DNA from: JBEISR01 sp044337705
GTDB taxonomy: Bacteria > Planctomycetota > Planctomycetia > Pirellulales > Pirellulaceae
Direction of reading: 5' to 3'
Assembly (NCBI GenBank): GCA_044337705.1
Contig: JBIINB010000044.1
Location: forward strand, 1-32,001
Length of the DNA: 32,001 bases
Shown here in pieces: positions 8,726-17,109 of the stretch; within the stretch, counting starts at the first letter, position 1, and every line of letters starts with the position of its first letter. The position numbers and the translations under genes were made by a program. The notes beneath the pieces were generated by a model, which ran no database searches, was not told the DNA's origin, and saw nothing but the letters and a program-made list of their open reading frames with translations.

Positions 8726-10426
8726 ATGCGTTGTCATTCGATTCTCTCCGCCACAGGCCACTCTCTGGCCTTGACTGCCATGGGACTGGCCGCCGCGGGA
8801 CTGGCCGCCGCGGGACTAGGCTGGTCGATTCAGCCTCTGCAAGCCGAAGACCCCACCGCCGCTGCATTGGCGGAAATCGGCAAATTGAAAGTCGGGACCA
8901 AGGACTGGCCACAATGGGGTGGATCTCCCTACCGCAACAACACGCCCGACGGAAAGAACATTCCGACGCAGTGGGATGTCGAGACGGGAAAGAATATCCG
9001 CTGGTCGATGCCGCTGGGGTCGGAAACCTACGGAAACCCGGTGGTAGCAAACGGTCGAGTCTACGTCGGAACCAACAACGGATCTGGCTACATCAAACGA
9101 TACCCCAACACAGTCGACCTGGGCGCGCTGCTCTGTTTTGATGAAAAAGATGGCAAGTTTCTTTGGCAGCACTCCAGCGAGAAACTGCCTACCGGCCGCG
9201 TGAACGATTGGCCTAACCAGGGTATCTGCTGTTCGCCCTTGGTCGACGGAGACCGTCTGTGGTACGTGACCAGTCGAGGCGAGGTCGCTTGCCTGGACGC
9301 GCAGGGTTTTCGCGATGGGGAAAACGATGGCTCCTTCCAGGACGAAAAGGTCGTTGCCGATGAGGAAGCCGACATCCTCTGGTCGGTGAACATGATGAGC
9401 CAGTTGAAAGTGTCGCAGCACAACATGTGCAGTTGCAGTGTCACTTGCGCTGGCGACCTGCTGTTTGTCAACACATCCAACGGAGTCGACGAAGGTCACG
9501 TCACTCTGCCGGAAGAGAACGCCCCCAGTTTCATCTGTCTGAATCGCAATACGGGAGAAATCCTGTGGACCGATAACACGCCAGGGGCCAACGTGTTGCA
9601 TGGACAATGGTCTTCACCCACCTATGCTGTCCTCGGGGATGTGCCCCAGGTGCTCTTTGGTGGAGGCGACGGATATCTCTATAGCTTTGCTGCCGAAGGT
9701 GAAGGTGGTAAATCGAAACAGCTATGGAAATTCGATTGCAATCCAAAAGACTCAATCTACCTGCTTGGTGGCCGCGCCACCCGAAACCACATCATCGCTA
9801 CTCCAGTGGTCCACGAAGGTCTGGTCTACGTCGCAGTGGGTGAAGACCCCGAGCACGGAGAAGGGAATGGCCACCTTTGGTGCATCGATCCCACCAAACG
9901 CGGCGATGTCAGTCCCACGCTGGTCTACAACAGCAAAGACCCCGCCCAGCCGATCTCCCATAAGCGACTGCAGGCCTTGGTGGAGAAGGATGGCGACTTT
10001 GAGCGAGACAATCCGAACTCGGCAGCGATCTGGCACTACGTCGGCAACAACCCGGAGGAATTCGAGACGACGATGCATCGTACGTGTGGCACCGTCGCAA
10101 TCAAGAACGATCTCCTCTTCGTTGCCGACTTCAGCGGCGTTTTTCACTGCCTGGATGTCAAGACAGGACAGGCTCATTGGACCTATGACATGTTTGCCGC
10201 ATCTTGGGCTTCGCCTCTGATCGTTGAGGACAGGGTCTACATCGGCGACGAAGATGGTGACATCGCCATCTTCAAGCTCTCGTCGGAGATGGAGCAGATC
10301 GGTGAGATCAACATGGGATCGGCGGTGTACACGACACCCATCGTCGCCAACGACACGCTGTTCATCGCCAACCGCAATCGCATTTTCGCGATCCAGGAAG
10401 GGGCTCAGAGCGAACCGGTGAAGTGA
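8726..10426 (+). CDS. Secreted PQQ-binding-like beta-propeller protein
   Basis: This second propeller protein has 566 aa. The leader holds two tandem AAAGL units encoded by a 15-bp repeat near 8784-8815, with likely cleavage after SIQPLQA at residue 40. The mature protein opens with KDWPQWGGSPYRNNTPDGK and then shows blades such as FDEKDGKFLWQH, LNRNTGEILWTDNT and LDVKTGQAHWTYDM. A vicinal Cys pair (GICCSP, residues 168-169) and CSCSVTC are noteworthy because some true quinoprotein dehydrogenases have an adjacent-cysteine disulfide near the cofactor; whether that applies here is inference. ATG 8726 was chosen because AGGA lies eight bases upstream, inside the alternative start at 8711, which has no ribosome site. 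The protein differs from its upstream neighbour in length and lacks its C-terminal domain. Confidence 0.9.
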   Translation: MRCHSILSATGHSLALTAMGLAAAGLAAAGLGWSIQPLQAEDPTAAALAEIGKLKVGTKDWPQWGGSPYRNNTPDGKNIPTQWDVETGKNIRWSMPLGSETYGNPVVANGRVYVGTNNGSGYIKRYPNTVDLGALLCFDEKDGKFLWQHSSEKLPTGRVNDWPNQGICCSPLVDGDRLWYVTSRGEVACLDAQGFRDGENDGSFQDEKVVADEEADILWSVNMMSQLKVSQHNMCSCSVTCAGDLLFVNTSNGVDEGHVTLPEENAPSFICLNRNTGEILWTDNTPGANVLHGQWSSPTYAVLGDVPQVLFGGGDGYLYSFAAEGEGGKSKQLWKFDCNPKDSIYLLGGRATRNHIIATPVVHEGLVYVAVGEDPEHGEGNGHLWCIDPTKRGDVSPTLVYNSKDPAQPISHKRLQALVEKDGDFERDNPNSAAIWHYVGNNPEEFETTMHRTCGTVAIKNDLLFVADFSGVFHCLDVKTGQAHWTYDMFAASWASPLIVEDRVYIGDEDGDIAIFKLSSEMEQIGEINMGSAVYTTPIVANDTLFIANRNRIFAIQEGAQSEPVK

Positions 10427-10484
10427 TCCGCTGGGAGATGCATTGCATCCTCCCAGGTGGGCGGATCTCCACCAAGGAGTTTCG

Positions 10485-11141
10485 ATGATTGAACCCTTCC
10501 ATGTAGCAGTGGCAGCGACCCCGCTGGCTGTCTATCTGTTACTGCATGGCTGGATCCGTTCTCTAGGGCGTCCCTTCGTGGTCTCTGGGGGACGGGATCT
10601 GGCAACGCTTGCCATCGCCATGGGAGGATTGATGATGATCGGGCCGATGGAACTCTTTTTCCCTCGATCGGCCTCTGCTCTGCTGGGCGGGAGAGTCTGG
10701 CTGGTGCTGCTGATTTTCTATCTTCTATGTATCACGCTGGTAGTTCTTTCTTGCCGCCCTCGCCTGATCGTCTACGGGCTTGGCCCAGAGCAACTCCAGG
10801 AGCAACTGGTGCGGGTCTTTGCAGAGATCGATCCATCGGCGTTCTGGGAGGGATCGATCGTCCACTCCCAGTTGCTTCGCGGTGCCGCCATCGTCGAAAC
10901 CGCTGGCGGCTCCACGCTTAGCCAACTCATATCGGTCCACTCCCAGCCCGATGCGACCGGATGGAGTGGGCTGGAGCGAGCGCTGGTGCAAAGGATGACG
11001 ACGGTTCGCGTCGATCTGCGGCGCGATGCAGTCTGGTACTATCTGGCGGCCAGCCTCTTGCTGGCGTCAGCGGCGATCGGCCTTCTTCGCGACCCACAAG
11101 GTACCGCCGAAGCAATGCGGGAGCTGCTGAGGTGGCAGTGA
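10485..11141 (+). CDS. Hypothetical integral membrane protein
   Basis: This 218-aa protein is not assigned to a named family. Hydrophobic segments are seen at about residues 7-25, 38-58, 68-88 (VWLVLLIFYLLCITLVVL) and 182-198, suggesting three or four membrane spans. Between the third and last lies a soluble segment of about 95 residues containing SCRPRLIVYGLGPEQLQEQLVRVFAEID and WEGSIVHSQLLRGAAIVETAGG. AAGGAG stands five bases before the ATG at 10485, which decides the start. It follows the second PQQ-like gene by 58 bp in the same direction and may belong to that transcript. It converges on dprA, with stops 15 bp apart. Confidence 0.8.
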   Translation: MIEPFHVAVAATPLAVYLLLHGWIRSLGRPFVVSGGRDLATLAIAMGGLMMIGPMELFFPRSASALLGGRVWLVLLIFYLLCITLVVLSCRPRLIVYGLGPEQLQEQLVRVFAEIDPSAFWEGSIVHSQLLRGAAIVETAGGSTLSQLISVHSQPDATGWSGLERALVQRMTTVRVDLRRDAVWYYLAASLLLASAAIGLLRDPQGTAEAMRELLRWQ

Positions 11142-11156
11142 TGCAGCGAACATGAA

Positions 11157-12395
11157 TCAGCTACGGACGAATTGCCGACCGCCGTTTCTTCTGACCAAGC
11201 CACGCATCTCCAGCGAGCTCAATGTCGCCAGCACTCTGGGAACTTCCAACTGCGTCTGGACGATGATCTGATCGATATCGGTTGGAGTTGTTCCAACCGC
11301 TTGCAGGACCCTCGTTTCCTGCTCATTCAACTTCAGCTCTTTCGGATGGTGTATCTCAGTGCCTGCTGCGCTGATGGTGGGTTTGGCAAGTGGCCCCAGA
11401 TGCTCAATGATGTCCTCGGCGCTACGCACCAGGATCGCACCGTCTCGCAGCAGTTGGAGCGTCCCCTGCGAGGCTCGGGAGGTCACTGGCCCCGGGACCG
11501 CAAACACGTCTCGACCCTGCTCTCCCGCATGACTGGCGGTGATCAATGCCCCCGATCGTTCCGCAGCCTCCACGACAACCACTCCCAGGGACTGTCCGCT
11601 GATCAGTCGATTGCGCTGCGGGAAAACGCCGGCGCGCGGCATTGAAAAAGGATGTGTCTCACTGATGATCGCTCCGCACTGAGCGACCTGGCGAGCCAGT
11701 TGCTCATGTTCGGGCGGGTAGATGTCGGTGACACTGCTTCCCAGGAACGCAATCGTGCGGCCTCCTTCCTCCAATGCGGATCGGTGTGCCTGTGCATCGA
11801 TACCCCTGGCCAGTCCACTGACGATTGTGAAACCTGCATGAGCCAACTCAGCAGAAAGTCTCTTGGCCATGGTCAGGCCATAGTGCGTTGGGTGCCTGGT
11901 ACCGACGATGCCGATCGCCAGCCCATCGGCCTGCGTTACCTCCCCGCGCTGAAACAGGAGCGGCGGCGGATCAGGAAGATTTTGAAGGGGGGCAGGGTAG
12001 CCTGGGTCCGATGGCAGAAGCATCGTGACGCCCGACTCCCGACAGTGGTGAATCACTTGATCGGCCAGATCGTTTTCGAGCGCCGAGGTGATTGCTTCAG
12101 CCATCCTCGGTCCGATCCGCTCCACTTCCATCAGGTCTCGGCGCCGGGCCTGAAGGATCTTCTGTGCCGACCCAAAGTGAGCCATGAGAAATCCCGTCAG
12201 CCTGGGTCCCACCCCTGGCACCAGCGCCAGTGCGATGGCCGCCCTCCGCTCCGGACTCATCGATTCCCCATCCGCTTGAGTCACCTCAACCGTTCTCGAC
12301 TCCAGACCTTCCGCCATTCTGGATTCGGTAGGGTGCATAGCGATCCGCTGGTGATCCTCCGGTTGGTCTTCCGTACCATGCTGCGATCCATTCAT
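11157..12395 (-). CDS. dprA: DNA-processing protein DprA
   Basis: This 412-aa protein is a DprA/Smf homologue, which in transformable bacteria binds incoming single-stranded DNA and loads RecA onto it. Seen: an acidic 45-residue N-terminal extension, helix-hairpin-helix/SAM-like segment LVPGVGPRLTGFLMAHFGS (about 59-77) and VERIGPRMAEAI, then the Rossmann-like DprA core with GIVGTRHPTHYG (162-173), TIVSGLARGIDAQAH (190-204), FLGSSVTDIYPPEH, FPQRNRLISGQS and VVVEAAERSGALITASHA. The C-terminus (about 345-412) looks like the winged-helix domain common in this family (ETRVLQAVG..TDIDQIIVQT). ATG 12395 was selected over the TTG two codons earlier; AGGA lies seven bases before it. The gene is complete, although natural transformation is poorly studied in planctomycetes. 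Confidence 0.95.
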   Translation of the reverse strand: MNGSQHGTEDQPEDHQRIAMHPTESRMAEGLESRTVEVTQADGESMSPERRAAIALALVPGVGPRLTGFLMAHFGSAQKILQARRRDLMEVERIGPRMAEAITSALENDLADQVIHHCRESGVTMLLPSDPGYPAPLQNLPDPPPLLFQRGEVTQADGLAIGIVGTRHPTHYGLTMAKRLSAELAHAGFTIVSGLARGIDAQAHRSALEEGGRTIAFLGSSVTDIYPPEHEQLARQVAQCGAIISETHPFSMPRAGVFPQRNRLISGQSLGVVVVEAAERSGALITASHAGEQGRDVFAVPGPVTSRASQGTLQLLRDGAILVRSAEDIIEHLGPLAKPTISAAGTEIHHPKELKLNEQETRVLQAVGTTPTDIDQIIVQTQLEVPRVLATLSSLEMRGLVRRNGGRQFVRS

Positions 12396-12623
12396 GGGCA
12401 ATTCCTCGAAGAGCCTTCCCCACCCAATCCACCGCGCTGATGGCAGTGGACCGACACTGGCTCAGTCCGCCGCTTTTTTCACTATAGGTAGCTGATGGCG
12501 ATCCAATCAAACCGTCGGCAGCGCCTTTGCCTCCGGAGGCCCGGCGGGGCGATGGGAGAAGGGGGGGAATAGATTGGGCTGGATGGGGAACGATCGCGTA
12601 CGACACTTGGTGCGCTAAACCGC

Positions 12624-13538
12624 TCAATAGGGAACTACTTGCAAGCTATCGATTCCGCCGTCATCCGGAATCGCCATCGTTCGCAGAGAGCGCGCTGGCG
12701 TGTTGGCATCCAGCCACACAACCGTCCCATCGACGCAGGCACCCAGGGCGCCACCAGGATGGACGCCACCAAGGCTCTTTCCGGGTTGGATTCCCATGCG
12801 CAGGGATCGAAGGGGAAGACCGCCGGCCTGAGTCCAGTAGCTGCTTCCCGCAGCAGCCGACTCGACCACCAGCAATGTCTCATCCAGTGGATCGACCAAT
12901 TCCGATGCAGCGCGACCCAAACCGCTGGGCACCACCACACAATCGGAACCGCTGATGACGTAGTAGTTGCTCTGGTTGGCTTGGATCGCATTCGGGTCGG
13001 CAGGACTTGCGAAAAGCGGTGGCATCTGGTCGATCAGCGTCAGGTTGTTCTCGCTATCCCAGGCTTCATCCAGACGAAATCTCTGGTAGAGCCCGGCTTC
13101 ACCCAGTTCCGGCAGGATCAGCACGCGCCAACTATAAAGCGGCTGGCCTTCAGGACTAAAGACCTCCGCTGGTGGAAAGCGTCCATGGCGGTCGGCATAG
13201 CTGGCCAGTGCCTGAGCGATGCGGGCAAGATTCGCGGCTGCAACCTGCCGCGTCTGAAGGCTTTTCCAATATCGAACTCTTTCCACCAGCCAGGGCGAAA
13301 TGGCCACAACACTGCCGATGAACAGAAGGCTGACGGTGATCGGCAGCAGATATCTCAGCCGCTTCCTGACCCATCCAGGAAGGCTGCTTCGAGACTCATC
13401 GGGAGTCTGTCTGCCTTGAGCAAATGCCGGGATCTGGATCGGCTTTCCGCACTGAGCGCAGTGGCCCGCTCGTCCGGAGTACTGATCGTCCACCAGGGTG
13501 GTGCTTTTGCAGTGAGCACATTGAAATCGAAACGGCAT
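12624..13538 (-). CDS. Zinc-ribbon, membrane-anchored DUF1559 protein
   Basis: This 304-aa protein combines three parts. An N-terminal zinc ribbon has CAHC at 7-10 and CAQC at 27-30. A single transmembrane helix follows at about 63-85 (LLPITVSLLFIGSVVAI). The exterior part resembles the planctomycete DUF1559/pseudopilin-associated domain (NLARIAQALASYADRHGRFPP, YSWRVLILPELGEAGLYQRF, ending with GGVHPGGALGACVDGTVVWLD). In ordinary DUF1559 proteins a type IV pilin-like leader stands at the N-terminus; here the ribbon would be cytoplasmic instead. ATG 13538 lies five bases after the pdxA stop on the same strand, so the two are probably cotranslated. The role is unknown; DUF1559 proteins are very numerous in this phylum. 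Confidence 0.85.
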   Translation of the reverse strand: MPFRFQCAHCKSTTLVDDQYSGRAGHCAQCGKPIQIPAFAQGRQTPDESRSSLPGWVRKRLRYLLPITVSLLFIGSVVAISPWLVERVRYWKSLQTRQVAAANLARIAQALASYADRHGRFPPAEVFSPEGQPLYSWRVLILPELGEAGLYQRFRLDEAWDSENNLTLIDQMPPLFASPADPNAIQANQSNYYVISGSDCVVVPSGLGRAASELVDPLDETLLVVESAAAGSSYWTQAGGLPLRSLRMGIQPGKSLGGVHPGGALGACVDGTVVWLDANTPARSLRTMAIPDDGGIDSLQVVPY

Positions 13539-13543
13539 CCGTT

Positions 13544-14692
13544 TCAGCCCCCCGCAAAATTGCCCTGCTGAACAGCCTTCCTCGCATCGTCTCGCCATCC
13601 GCCTTGCGCAAGTTGCGCGGCCGCAAGAATCGCCTGCACCATGCCGCTGCATTTGGCCGTTGCGGTGCCAGCGATCGAATGAGCGGTTCCATGGGCGACG
13701 CTGGTCCGAAGGATCGGAAGACCCAGCGTGATGTTGACGGCATCGAACATATCGAGCAGTTTCAGGGCGATATGGCCCTGGTCATGGTACATCGCCACCA
13801 CGGCATCGAATTCCCCCTGGACGGCCCTTGGCATCAACGTATCGACCGGCAGTGGCCCTTCGACATTCCAACCCGATCGCCTGGCCCTCTCCACGGCCGG
13901 CGCGATGCAGGTCGATTCCTCATCGCCAAATCGCCCCAACTCACCACCATGCGGATTGAGAGCCGCTACGGCGATGGGCGGCTCCTGGTTCTCGCCAGAA
14001 GCTCTGCGAAGCCGCGAGAAAACCTCCCGCGCCAGCGAGATCTTCTCAAACACTGCCTCTGGATCAATCGCCGCAAAAATCTCTCGCAGCGCCATGTGCA
14101 GCGTCACATGAATGACCCCCAGGCCATACTTCCCACCGCGTCGCTTGCCAGACCCCACCATTCCGAGATCGCTTCTATCTTCCTGTGGTGGAAGATAGAG
14201 CATCATGGCGTACTTCTGGACACCACAGATCTCCGCGAGCAGTTCCGTGTGGCCGGGCCAATCGTGCCCAGCCTGATGCAATGCCACCTTGTGCAGCGGT
14301 GCGGTGACGATTCCTGCGACCTGGTCGGCCAGCGCCAGGCGGGAAGCAAACACCAGGGCATCGTAGGCAGCCTGACCCCCTCGCGCATCAATCGTCCCCT
14401 GCGGAGCCTCGATGGCATCCAGACTTCCACACGGCAGGCAGGCGATGCGGTCGATCCCCGGATTACCTTCCCTCGGATCTTCGATCGAATCGATCACCAT
14501 CGAGCTCCCCAATTGCTCCATCGCTCGACGCAGCACCTCAGGCCGCCCCACCACTAGCGGTCGACAGACGCGATACAATGATGCTTCCTTCAGAGCACCA
14601 ACGATGATTTCCGGGCCGATCCCGGTTGGATCCCCAAGGGTAATGGCAAGCGTTGGCAGTGTCGGTTTCACATTCCCGTCGCGGTGAATCAT
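13544..14692 (-). CDS. pdxA: 4-hydroxythreonine-4-phosphate dehydrogenase PdxA
   Basis: PdxA oxidises 4-phosphohydroxy-L-threonine with NAD(P) in the DXP-dependent vitamin B6 pathway, in the cytoplasm. The 382 residues show ITLGDPTGIGPEI (17-29), the metal-ligand segment WPGHTELLAE (His148), LNPHGGE (245-251), MYHDQGHIALKLL (His303) and LRTSVAHGTAHSIAG near the end. It is longer than the usual 330-340 residues, mainly through an insertion of roughly 20 residues after YAMMLYL (about 168-190, SDLGMVGSGKRRGGKYGLG). The stop is five bases before the zinc-ribbon gene, and dtd is divergent with only 42 bp between the starts, so the two promoters must be compressed or overlap. The ribosome site is weak (CTGAAG). 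Confidence 0.96.
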   Translation of the reverse strand: MIHRDGNVKPTLPTLAITLGDPTGIGPEIIVGALKEASLYRVCRPLVVGRPEVLRRAMEQLGSSMVIDSIEDPREGNPGIDRIACLPCGSLDAIEAPQGTIDARGGQAAYDALVFASRLALADQVAGIVTAPLHKVALHQAGHDWPGHTELLAEICGVQKYAMMLYLPPQEDRSDLGMVGSGKRRGGKYGLGVIHVTLHMALREIFAAIDPEAVFEKISLAREVFSRLRRASGENQEPPIAVAALNPHGGELGRFGDEESTCIAPAVERARRSGWNVEGPLPVDTLMPRAVQGEFDAVVAMYHDQGHIALKLLDMFDAVNITLGLPILRTSVAHGTAHSIAGTATAKCSGMVQAILAAAQLAQGGWRDDARKAVQQGNFAGG

Positions 14693-14734
14693 CTTCAGGC
14701 AACTCGCGGAATATCCTAAGAGAGATCTCGGCCA

Positions 14735-15202
14735 GTGAAAGCGGTGCTACAGCGAGTCCAGGCAAGCCAAGTAGTTGTCGATCGGTCCATTGTAGGCCAG
14801 ATCGGCCCCGGAGTCCTGGTGCTGCTGGGCGTCGGCCCGGCGGATACTCCTGCCATCGCGCATCGGATGGCTGAGAAAATCGTCAAGCTTCGGATCTTCT
14901 CTGACTCGCAGGGCAAAATGAATCTCAGCCTGCTTGAGACTCAGGGCGAGGTCCTGGTGGTCAGCCAATTCACACTTTATGCCAACTGCCAGAAGGGAAA
15001 CCGCCCCAGCTTCACCGATGCCGCCCCCGCCGACCTTGCCCGGTCGCTCTACGAGGAGTTCTGCCGATCGATGGAGCGTCTTGGGCTCCGGGTGGCTCAA
15101 GGTGTTTTCCAAGCCGATATGCAGGTTTCGTTGATCAACGACGGCCCCGTGACCATCTTCCTCGACTCCAGGGAGCTGGGACTGGATCGATCCAGTGGAT
15201 GA
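14735..15202 (+). CDS. dtd: D-aminoacyl-tRNA deacylase Dtd
   Basis: Dtd hydrolyses D-amino acids (and glycine) from mischarged tRNAs in the cytoplasm as a homodimer. The 155 residues follow the family from end to end: MKAVLQRVQASQVVVD, GPGVLVLLGVGPADT, LRIFSDSQGKMNLSL, the catalytic-site strand VVSQFTLYA, and the C-terminal LINDGPVTIFLDS, which corresponds to the Gly-Pro motif that excludes L-amino acids. Length is normal. The start is GTG at 14735, since family members begin MKAVxQRV and no ATG is available. The gene ends eight bases from the end of the convergent membrane hydrolase gene. Confidence 0.96.
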   Translation: MKAVLQRVQASQVVVDRSIVGQIGPGVLVLLGVGPADTPAIAHRMAEKIVKLRIFSDSQGKMNLSLLETQGEVLVVSQFTLYANCQKGNRPSFTDAAPADLARSLYEEFCRSMERLGLRVAQGVFQADMQVSLINDGPVTIFLDSRELGLDRSSG

Positions 15203-15210
15203 CGATCCCA

Positions 15211-15996
15211 TCAGCGCGATTCAAGACCAGAATCCGGCTCGCTGGGCAGCAGGGCGTCTGAATCGGGGAACGCCGGCGGCAGAAGGCGATCCGATGGACT
15301 ATTGGAGTTGCTGGGAACCACCTCGGCATGCGGCCGCTGCTCCCGCTGTCCAGCTGGATCGCCCTGCTGCCGCTTCAGATCGCTTGAAACAATCCAAGCC
15401 AGCAGACCGAGCAGACCGTAGACCAGAAGGTTGATCGAGCCATCCTTACCCCAGAGCTTCAGGGCGGTTCCAAAGCTGTTTTTGTACCGATATCGCCCCC
15501 CCTGAAAATCGATCGACCACACTTCGTCCAACAACAAATGGGAGAGGAATCCCAGCATCAGCGCGATCGCAATAAAAACCTGTCGCTTGGGAATCTCCGA
15601 TTCGCTCAGCCAGTACCCAAGCAGTCCGACGATTCCCAGGGCAGGGATGCTGTGCCACATCCCGCGATGAACTGAAAAGCGGCGAAAGATCTCCAGAATC
15701 CCCAGCCGCACCAGGAGGTAGATCGCAACGGCAACCAGCAATTTGCGATCGGCCCCCAGCCCCAAGCGGTCAAGGCGTTGGCTCAAGAGCATTGGAACGA
15801 TGGTTGCACCCAGCAACGACAATTCGCGGAGCGGTTTCCCGGAAGGGCTATCCAGGTCAGGTAGCATACCGGCCACTGCGCAAAGACCACCACCGATGCA
15901 ACAGGTTTCCCAAGGCAGGCCCGACTTCCAACCGGCGTATCCCAATGCCGAGCCAGCGATGGAACTGACCAGGAAGTGGGTGCGTGAATCGGCCAT
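15211..15996 (-). CDS. YdjM-like membrane-bound metal-dependent hydrolase (DUF457)
   Basis: This 261-aa integral membrane protein matches the YdjM/DUF457 group of putative metal-dependent hydrolases. Seen: DSRTHFLVSSIAGSALG at the N-terminus, MLPDLDSPSGKP (about 43-54), HRGMWHSIPALG (about 110-121) and GFLSHLLLDEVWSID (about 148-162). The conserved His and Asp residues form the presumed metal site. Hydrophobic stretches surround these motifs and recur at about 187-203 (INLLVYGLLGLLAWIVS). A hydrophilic tail rich in Pro, Ser and Asp fills the last 50 residues. The actual substrate is unknown; some relatives influence phospholipid or biofilm traits, but nothing here shows that. Confidence 0.85.
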   Translation of the reverse strand: MADSRTHFLVSSIAGSALGYAGWKSGLPWETCCIGGGLCAVAGMLPDLDSPSGKPLRELSLLGATIVPMLLSQRLDRLGLGADRKLLVAVAIYLLVRLGILEIFRRFSVHRGMWHSIPALGIVGLLGYWLSESEIPKRQVFIAIALMLGFLSHLLLDEVWSIDFQGGRYRYKNSFGTALKLWGKDGSINLLVYGLLGLLAWIVSSDLKRQQGDPAGQREQRPHAEVVPSNSNSPSDRLLPPAFPDSDALLPSEPDSGLESR

Positions 15997-16001
15997 CGGT
16001 A

Positions 16002-16027
16002 GGTTCCCAGTTCAGGTTCCCAGTTCA
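16002..16027. repeat. Two tandem 13-bp units between the YdjM-like and CvpA-like genes
   Basis: GGTTCCCAGTTCA occurs twice in direct succession. It stands just upstream of the leftward YdjM-like gene, in the 251-bp space shared with the rightward CvpA-like gene. It could be a regulatory direct repeat or simple slippage; nothing else in this gap is recognised. Confidence 0.6.
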
Positions 16028-16247
16028 GCCGGGGCCAACCCCAGCATGCCGCCTTGTCACTGCGCCTTTGGAGTCGTACGGCCCTGGTTTCGAAAGGCCC
16101 GGAGTGGGACTCTAGAAGATCCCAGGCCGGATCCCAAGAGCATTTTCCCCAAGCGAACCGCCCCGTGCCAAAAACAGGGGGATTGCTCTTCGCGTGCCTG
16201 GTTGTTTTCGACTACAACCACCCAGGGAACCTTTGAGGAGAGTTGGG

Positions 16248-17090
16248 ATGTTGCCAGCTTACGATCTGCTGATGCTGCTGGTTTTGGTGTCGATGACGCT
16301 GCTTGGGGCGATCAAGGGATTCGCCTGGCAGGTCGCATCGTTGGCATCCGTCGTGGTCAGCTACTATTTTGCCTACACGTATCGCAACGAAGTGGCTGCC
16401 CGGATCAATGCCGAACCACCCTGGAATATTTTCCTTGCCATGCTGCTGATCTATGCCGGAACTTCCCTTGCGATCCATCTGGCATTCCGGCTCTTCAGTG
16501 GATTCCTCGATCAGATTCGCCTTCGCGAGTTCGATCGACAGATGGGTGCCATGCTGGGGCTGGCCAAGGGAGGCATCTACTGCCTGTTGGTCACCTTCTT
16601 CGGGATGACTTTGTTGCCGGTAGAACGTCAGCGTGCGATCTGCCAATCGCGCAGCGGTCGCTACATCAGCCAGATTCTGGCCAAATCGGATGGTATCTTT
16701 CCAGCCGAGGTGGAACGGGTGGTGCGCCCGCACCTCGAGCGACTGGAGAACCAGTTGCAGCAGGGGGGGGCTGGAGTCTTGCCGGGAAATCAGGGAGAAG
16801 CTCCCGCTGGCAACCCCTGGTTCATGCCGTCCCCCCCTTCGGTGCCCGAAGGAACCTGGCCTTCTTTCCAAAGCCCCCCCAATGGCAACGTTCCATCCGA
16901 TAGCCTGCTCCCCGGGATGGGATCCAGCCAAGTGGCTCCAAGCTGGGGCATCGACGGTAATCGCCCAGCTCCAGCTAGCGGCTACCCAGTTCCAGCTAGC
17001 GGATATTCAGTGCCAACAGAAGCAACTCCCCCAGCTTTTGGCACTCCTAATTCCAGCAGCGGCATCCGTTTGACGCCGATCCAGCGTTAA
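16248..17090 (+). CDS. CvpA family membrane protein with Pro-rich tail
   Basis: This 280-aa protein has a CvpA (colicin V production)-like N-terminal half: LPAYDLLMLLVLVSMTLLGAIKGF, ASLASVVVSYYFAY, a span at about 62-82, and MGAMLGLAKGGIYCLLVTFFGMTLL. Together these give four predicted membrane spans, with the family's aspartate and glycine pattern. From about residue 175 it becomes a hydrophilic tail rich in Pro, Gly, Ser and Asn, including two near-tandem PASGY units, which ordinary CvpA proteins lack. CvpA proteins affect envelope integrity and stress survival in other bacteria; the role here is inferred. GAGGAGAG before ATG 16248 fixes the start. It converges with rarA, 19 bp between stops. 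Confidence 0.85.
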   Translation: MLPAYDLLMLLVLVSMTLLGAIKGFAWQVASLASVVVSYYFAYTYRNEVAARINAEPPWNIFLAMLLIYAGTSLAIHLAFRLFSGFLDQIRLREFDRQMGAMLGLAKGGIYCLLVTFFGMTLLPVERQRAICQSRSGRYISQILAKSDGIFPAEVERVVRPHLERLENQLQQGGAGVLPGNQGEAPAGNPWFMPSPPSVPEGTWPSFQSPPNGNVPSDSLLPGMGSSQVAPSWGIDGNRPAPASGYPVPASGYSVPTEATPPAFGTPNSSSGIRLTPIQR

Positions 17091-17109
17091 CTGGTCCAGG
17101 TCCGACAGG

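Noticed and set aside
6386..10426. The two PQQ-like genes as a duplicated gene
   Set aside because: Both have propeller blades, but their lengths, leaders, cysteine content and C-terminal domains differ, so a recent duplication is not supported.
12534..12545. Palindrome GCCTCCGGAGGC as a terminator
   Set aside because: It has no loop, no T-run follows on either strand, and it lies upstream of dprA and downstream of the zinc-ribbon gene without the expected spacing.
16002..16027. Tandem GGTTCCCAGTTCA as tRNA T-arm or attachment site
   Set aside because: No cloverleaf can be built around it and no integrase is present; it is just a 13-bp tandem repeat.
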